From the NCBI GenBank assembly GCA_900539325.1, contig UQCC01000008.1, forward strand, positions 41,185 to 105,184: DNA of 64,000 bases, given 5' to 3'. Both the position numbers and the translations under genes were made by a program. The notes below the pieces were generated by a model. That model worked only from the letters and a program-made list of their open reading frames with translations, had not been told where the DNA came from and made no database searches. Numbering within the stretch: position 1 is the stretch's first letter; every line of letters begins with the position of its first letter. Source of the stretch: an uncultured Eubacterium sp. (lineage in GTDB: Bacteria; Bacillota; Clostridia; Oscillospirales; Acutalibacteraceae). Positions 60,554 to 64,000 of this stretch are shown here, piece by piece.

Positions 60554-61327
60554 TCACTTTCTGATAAATGGCAGTTCCGGCATACAGTCACTCTCGGCGA
60601 TGTGTGCCAGCATTTCGGCGAACCCCTTTGGATCGCGAATCTGATATTGCATGTGATTGTATCTCTCAAACACGGGATAATGGCCGCAGGGGTAGGCTTC
60701 CATCACTGCTTGACGGTATTTGAAATGATCTTCTATACTGCCAAACTCGAAATAGGTATGTTTTTGCAATTCTTTTGAAAGCGGCGGAAAGGGTTTATCC
60801 TCCAGACTGTCCGAAATCTGCCGCCGCAAATTTGTATAGGTCAGATTTTTCCCTGCGTCTATAAAATACGACTTTATGGAATCGTCGTCACACCACAGTA
60901 TCTTTTTCAGCGTACCGCCATTCGACCAATATAGGCTCTTGATGGCAAAATACAGAAACGGTGTCATAATGCGGCGCGTGCCCTTTCCGATTTGGGCGAA
61001 CTGCCCGCCGTCAAAGAAAGCGTGCTCCACTGGCAGCTTCGTCTGCGTCAGAAACGCCATGGCAAGGTCTGCACCGATGGAAGAAGCGACCACCATCGCC
61101 AGCCGCTCCACGCCCTGTCGATGCAGAAAGTCCTCCACCTGCCGTATTTCGTCCGGCTTGCTGACATATTTCTGCCCCTCGCAGTAAACGGTGGAGGTAG
61201 GCAGAATACAGAAATACCGATCCTGTAAATATTTCGCAATCGGTTCGCTACTTGCTCCTGTCACACCCATTGCATGAAAGAACAGCACGGCAGGATTCCT
61301 CCTGTCGCCATATGTTTGAAACAGCAT
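60554..61327 (-). CDS. Alpha/beta hydrolase
   Basis: A protein of 257 residues. Core strands NPAVLFFHAMGVTG, nucleophile VVASSIGADLAMAF (Ser near 90), GHYPVFERYNHMQY with the likely catalytic His near 220-226. Start at 61327 after GAGGTGATAGAA. Substrate unknown; the operon suggests ester or thioester cleavage on the same small molecule as its neighbours. Confidence 0.78.
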   Translation of the reverse strand: MLFQTYGDRRNPAVLFFHAMGVTGASSEPIAKYLQDRYFCILPTSTVYCEGQKYVSKPDEIRQVEDFLHRQGVERLAMVVASSIGADLAMAFLTQTKLPVEHAFFDGGQFAQIGKGTRRIMTPFLYFAIKSLYWSNGGTLKKILWCDDDSIKSYFIDAGKNLTYTNLRRQISDSLEDKPFPPLSKELQKHTYFEFGSIEDHFKYRQAVMEAYPCGHYPVFERYNHMQYQIRDPKGFAEMLAHIAESDCMPELPFIRK

Positions 61328-61369
61328 TTCTATCACCTCATATTTTTATAAAAAGCATCATTTACTTCC

Positions 61370-62146
61370 TTATCCCAATGCCACATCTAGCACCATCATC
61401 ACGCTGAATCCTACCGCAAAGAACACCGTTCCAAGATTCGAGTGCCGCCCCTGCGACATTTCCGGAATCAACTCCTCTACCACTACATAGAGCATGGCGC
61501 CCGCTGCAAAGCTCAGCAGATACGGCAACGCCGGGATCACAAACTGCGCCGCGAGAAGCGTCAGCACCGCGCCGATAGGCTCGACAACGCCGGAAAGCAC
61601 GCCGCCGAGAAACGCTCGGCCCTTGCGTACCCCCTCCGCCCGGAGCGGCATGGAGATAATCGCACCTTCGGGAAAATTCTGAATGGCAATGCCGAGGGAC
61701 AGCACCAGTGCGCTTGCCGCAGTAATTTGCGTATTTCCCGAAAGAAAGCCTGCATACACCACGCCGACCGCCATTCCCTCCGGAATGTTATGTAAGGTCA
61801 CCGCCAGCATCATCATGGTGGTGCGCCCGAGTTTGCTTTTCGGACCCTCGGCCTGTTCACTTCCCACATGAAGATGGGGAATCAAACGGTCAAGCAGGAG
61901 CAAAAACAGCACGCCGACCCAAAATCCGATAAAGGCGGGAAGAAAGGAGAGCTTTCCCATATCCTCCGACTGCTCAATGGCGGGGATCAGCAAGCTCCAG
62001 ATGGACGCTGCCACCATCACACCGGCGGCAAAGCCGGCAAGAGATCGCCGCACCAAATCACTAAGTGACTGTTTCATAAAAAACACGCAGGCTGAGCCCA
62101 GCGTTGTGCCAAGAAAGGGAATCAGTATTCCGAGAAAGGTTTCCAT
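61370..62146 (-). CDS. ZIP family divalent metal transporter, copy 2 (GC-rich)
   Basis: A protein of 258 residues. HNIPEGMAVGVVYAG and QNFPEGAIISMPL metal sites. Colinear with the ZIP at 28284 but with GC-rich codons and a His-containing loop (LIPHLHVGSE), so it was acquired separately. Its presence ties the operon to metal import. Start at 62146 after AAGGCGGTGAG. Confidence 0.9.
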   Translation of the reverse strand: METFLGILIPFLGTTLGSACVFFMKQSLSDLVRRSLAGFAAGVMVAASIWSLLIPAIEQSEDMGKLSFLPAFIGFWVGVLFLLLLDRLIPHLHVGSEQAEGPKSKLGRTTMMMLAVTLHNIPEGMAVGVVYAGFLSGNTQITAASALVLSLGIAIQNFPEGAIISMPLRAEGVRKGRAFLGGVLSGVVEPIGAVLTLLAAQFVIPALPYLLSFAAGAMLYVVVEELIPEMSQGRHSNLGTVFFAVGFSVMMVLDVALG

Positions 62147-62173
62147 TTGTCTCACCGCCTTTACATTGCGTTT

Positions 62174-62875
62174 TTATTTGTTCCTTCTGAAGCCCGCTTC
62201 ATCCCGATATTCGGGATGTTCTTTTATATACGGATCCCGGTCGCCGCAGATGGTATAGTCGCACCGGCAGCCGTTCACGCAGGTAGTCGCCCGTATAAGC
62301 TTTGCGTGGAGCAGCTCCATAGACGCAAAGTCCACATTACACAGGGCGGGCATAATATCCGTAAGACCGTGCCGGATGGCAAACTCTGCTGCCGGGCACG
62401 CCGTAAATTCATAATAAATAGGCTTGTCGGTTTTATAAGGCGCAACTGACATCTCGTAATCGTGCCATTTGTCGCAGCCGCTTTTCGCACGAACAAACGC
62501 CTTATACATCAGCCTCCTCCAGAACGGCTTGTTGCAGTCCACAAATTTCAGTTTGCGGAAAGTCGGAAGAATCAGATTTTCCTCCACCTCTTCGATTTCA
62601 CGGAACGAGGTAACTGCTTTGCAGACCACATAATAGCTCATGATGGCGATGCAGTCGTAGGTGCCGCCTACGCCGTTGTGAAAATTCTTCTTACCGCCGA
62701 GATCCGTGCGCCAGTCGGAGAGGAAGTCCACATACTGCCGTTGTACCTGTTCCCATACTGTTTCCCGTTCTGCTTTTGGATAGTGCATGGCGATTTTCGC
62801 CTGTATCTCTTTCTTGCAAGGCTTTGAATACAGCACATGGCTTTTGCGGTCGAATAGAAGCTCGTTGTCCTTCAT
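62174..62875 (-). CDS. L-2-amino-thiazoline-4-carboxylate hydrolase family protein (copy 1)
   Basis: A protein of 233 residues. PF14196-like: GVGGTYDCIAIMSYYVV, EFTACPAAEFAIRHGLTDI, PALCNVDFASMELLHAKLIR and the C-terminal Cys motif NGCRCDYTICGD. Distant from the second copy at 58135, so the two probably do different jobs. RBS GGGAGAAG; the second gene of the operon. Confidence 0.83.
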   Translation of the reverse strand: MKDNELLFDRKSHVLYSKPCKKEIQAKIAMHYPKAERETVWEQVQRQYVDFLSDWRTDLGGKKNFHNGVGGTYDCIAIMSYYVVCKAVTSFREIEEVEENLILPTFRKLKFVDCNKPFWRRLMYKAFVRAKSGCDKWHDYEMSVAPYKTDKPIYYEFTACPAAEFAIRHGLTDIMPALCNVDFASMELLHAKLIRATTCVNGCRCDYTICGDRDPYIKEHPEYRDEAGFRRNK

Positions 62876-62890
62876 CTGTCTGCTTCTCCC

Positions 62891-63496
62891 TCACTTCCGC
62901 GCTGTGATACAGAGCCAGCTTTTCTTTTTGTGTATCTGCACATCGTGAAACCCCGCCTGCTCCAGATATGCCTTTAATTCAATGTCTTTGTAGATGATCA
63001 TGCCGCCGATGATCTCCGTCCACTTCTCATCCTTGTCCGTATCGCCGTTGCTTTCGTTGCAGATGAGAAATGTCCCACCGGGCTTCAGCACTCGATAAAT
63101 CTCCCGGAAGCATTGCGGCAGATCAGGCCAGAAATAGACGGTTTCAAAGGCCGTTACAGCGTCGAAGCGTTCGTCCGCAAACTCCATATCCGCCACACTG
63201 CCATGCAGAACGGCGCAGCGATCCTCCGCGATGGCGGCTTCGTTGACCTTTTTGGATTTCTCCACGCTGACAGGTGAATAGTCGATGCCTTTCACGATGC
63301 CCTGCGGACATTTTTTCAGAAGTCTCTTGATGTTCGCCCCTCCACCGCAGCCGCAATCCAGCACCTTAGCGTCCGGAGTAAGCTCTAAAAAGCGAAGTCC
63401 CCACCGTGCCACAGGACTGTGTCCCATGTTCATCATGGCGACCATGATTTTCCCGCCAAAGCCCACAGGCTTGCGGGTGTTTTCAAAGAATGACAT
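62891..63496 (-). CDS. Class I SAM-dependent methyltransferase
   Basis: A protein of 201 residues. Motif I KVLDCGCGGGANIKRLL, FDAVTAFETVYFWPDL, and RVLKPGGTFLICNE identify a Methyltransf_11/25 enzyme. First gene of the seven-gene operon; the start follows TTGGAGGTG and lies about 180 bp from the promoter. Confidence 0.9.
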   Translation of the reverse strand: MSFFENTRKPVGFGGKIMVAMMNMGHSPVARWGLRFLELTPDAKVLDCGCGGGANIKRLLKKCPQGIVKGIDYSPVSVEKSKKVNEAAIAEDRCAVLHGSVADMEFADERFDAVTAFETVYFWPDLPQCFREIYRVLKPGGTFLICNESNGDTDKDEKWTEIIGGMIIYKDIELKAYLEQAGFHDVQIHKKKSWLCITARK

Positions 63497-63657
63497 ATTA
63501 CACCTCCAATTTTACACACTCGATATAGGCCAGCGGGAACGAGGCTTTCAGCATACCGCTTTGCCCACCCCGGTAGTTTTCTATTTAAAACAGCAGCCGT
63601 GAATCGTGAATCTTGATAAATGTTGAATAAAAGTCCGTTTATAAGTATGATACAATC

Positions 63658-63675
63658 AGTTAGCAATGACTAACT
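63658..63675. promoter_or_regulatory. Operator AGTTAG-N6-CTAACT (site 3 of 3)
   Basis: AGTTAGCAATGACTAACT begins one base downstream of the -10 and covers the transcription start, the classic position for repression. Confidence 0.8.
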
Positions 63676-63676
63676 A

Positions 63677-63705
63677 ATTATATCAAAAAGCGGACAGAAA
63701 GTCAA
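63677..63705 (-). promoter_or_regulatory. Promoter of the seven-gene operon
   Basis: Minus strand TTGACT (63705-63700), 17 bp, TATAAT (63682-63677). The leader 63497-63657 has no ORF with a ribosome site. Confidence 0.82.
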
Positions 63706-63736
63706 TCTGTTTGTCTACCCTCTGAAGTTCCTGTTA

Positions 63737-63855
63737 TCAGTAGGGAGCGTACTTTCCACCATATAAACTTGTCAGATAAGTAATCCTTTTGATAGCTACC
63801 TTTGCATTTTTGATGGATAAACAATATAAAAGGGCAAACTTAAAAAAGAGGGTTT
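63737..63855 (-). other. Start-less coding remnant
   Basis: The minus frame reads SIKNAKVAIKRITYLTSLYG, then GKYAPY and stop, with no initiator codon in frame and no ribosome site. Possibly the end of a lost gene. I do not recognise it. Confidence 0.35.
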
Positions 63856-63890
63856 AAAGTTTTATTACTTTAAGCCCTCTTTATTTTTTG
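63846..63890 (+). terminator. Terminator-like hairpin
   Basis: AAAGAGGGTTTAAAG pairs with CTTTAAGCCCTCTTT, then TATTTTTT. No gene ends before it on the plus strand in this window. Confidence 0.65.
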
Positions 63891-64000
63891 AAATGTCTCT
63901 CAAATTTTTTGCTAATTTCAATTCGTGTTACGATTTTGATTTGAGCGATGTCTCTCAAAAGTCTCAGTCATAAATGCCCTAAATCGCACTAAAATGACTT
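63891..64000. repeat. TGTCTCTCAAA motifs at the window end
   Basis: TGTCTCTCAAATTTTT (63894) and TGTCTCTCAAAAGTCTCAG (63951) resemble GCGTCTCTCAAAAATCTCTC (49036) and AATCTCTCAAAGAC (50964). They occur only in the accessory part. Confidence 0.4.

Noticed and set aside
1..64000. CRISPR array or complete insertion sequence
   Set aside because: No regularly spaced short repeats and no transposase or integrase gene were found; dispersed repeats are MITE-like or scars.

Overview
The window looks like the chromosome of a low-to-moderate G+C, spore-forming Clostridia member, probably of the Ruminococcaceae/Oscillospiraceae type found in the gut. Sporulation genes spoVT and spoIVB, a Firmicutes T-box leader, Bacillus-type synteny (asp23-like, DAK2/yloV, recG) and consensus SigA promoters with strong GGAGG ribosome sites support this. 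No complete tRNA, rRNA, CRISPR array or intact transposase is visible.

Positions 1-22000 are mostly housekeeping. They hold the end of a large protein, a four-gene operon (PPase-like/NUDIX protein, small membrane exporter, nucleotidyltransferase, GH27 alpha-galactosidase), yczE, spoVT, AIM24, an acyl-CoA ligase, a CDF transporter, murI, putP with a DtxR-type regulator, then ymdB, a solute-binding lipoprotein, asp23, yloV, recG, PHP and an ECF S component.

Positions 22000-33700 contain a small two-gene cassette encoding a sigma/HTH-like protein behind a LexA box, an apparently orphan ~100-nt small RNA, a thioesterase / HAD-NUDIX fusion / nifS / thiI operon that ends in a sortase-B-like protein lacking its catalytic residues, zupT-like ZIP, yebC, spoIVB, yerB and ilvE. 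Positions 33700-47200 hold a nickel/cobalt ECF transporter, a tryptophan transporter (trpXYZ) under a T-box with a UGG specifier, gdhA, a RadC-like protein without its metal motif, rplM-rpsI, cysK, larE and divIVA. Three copies of a ~230-bp MITE-like repeat with imperfect terminal inverted repeats and a covarying hairpin occur at 23.0, 32.4 and 38.1 kb; the third lies inside the trpXYZ operon.

From about 47200 to the end the window is accessory DNA: an AT-rich patch (VanZ, a broken ABC transporter, a tRNA-Gln 3' fragment that may be an integration scar, and an ECF sigma/anti-sigma pair between direct repeats), then an island containing a P1B-type ATPase with a DUF6110 partner, a TetR regulator, a two-subunit ABC transporter, and a GC-rich seven-gene operon on the opposite strand (two ATC-hydrolase-family proteins, two SAM methyltransferases, two alpha/beta hydrolases, a ZIP metal transporter). 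Three transcription units of the island carry the same 18-bp operator, RGTTAG-N6-CTAACY. Its arms resemble DtxR/IdeR half-sites. The inference offered here is one metal-responsive regulon for uptake and processing of a small, possibly thiazoline-containing metallophore. This is the best candidate for an undescribed system in the window.
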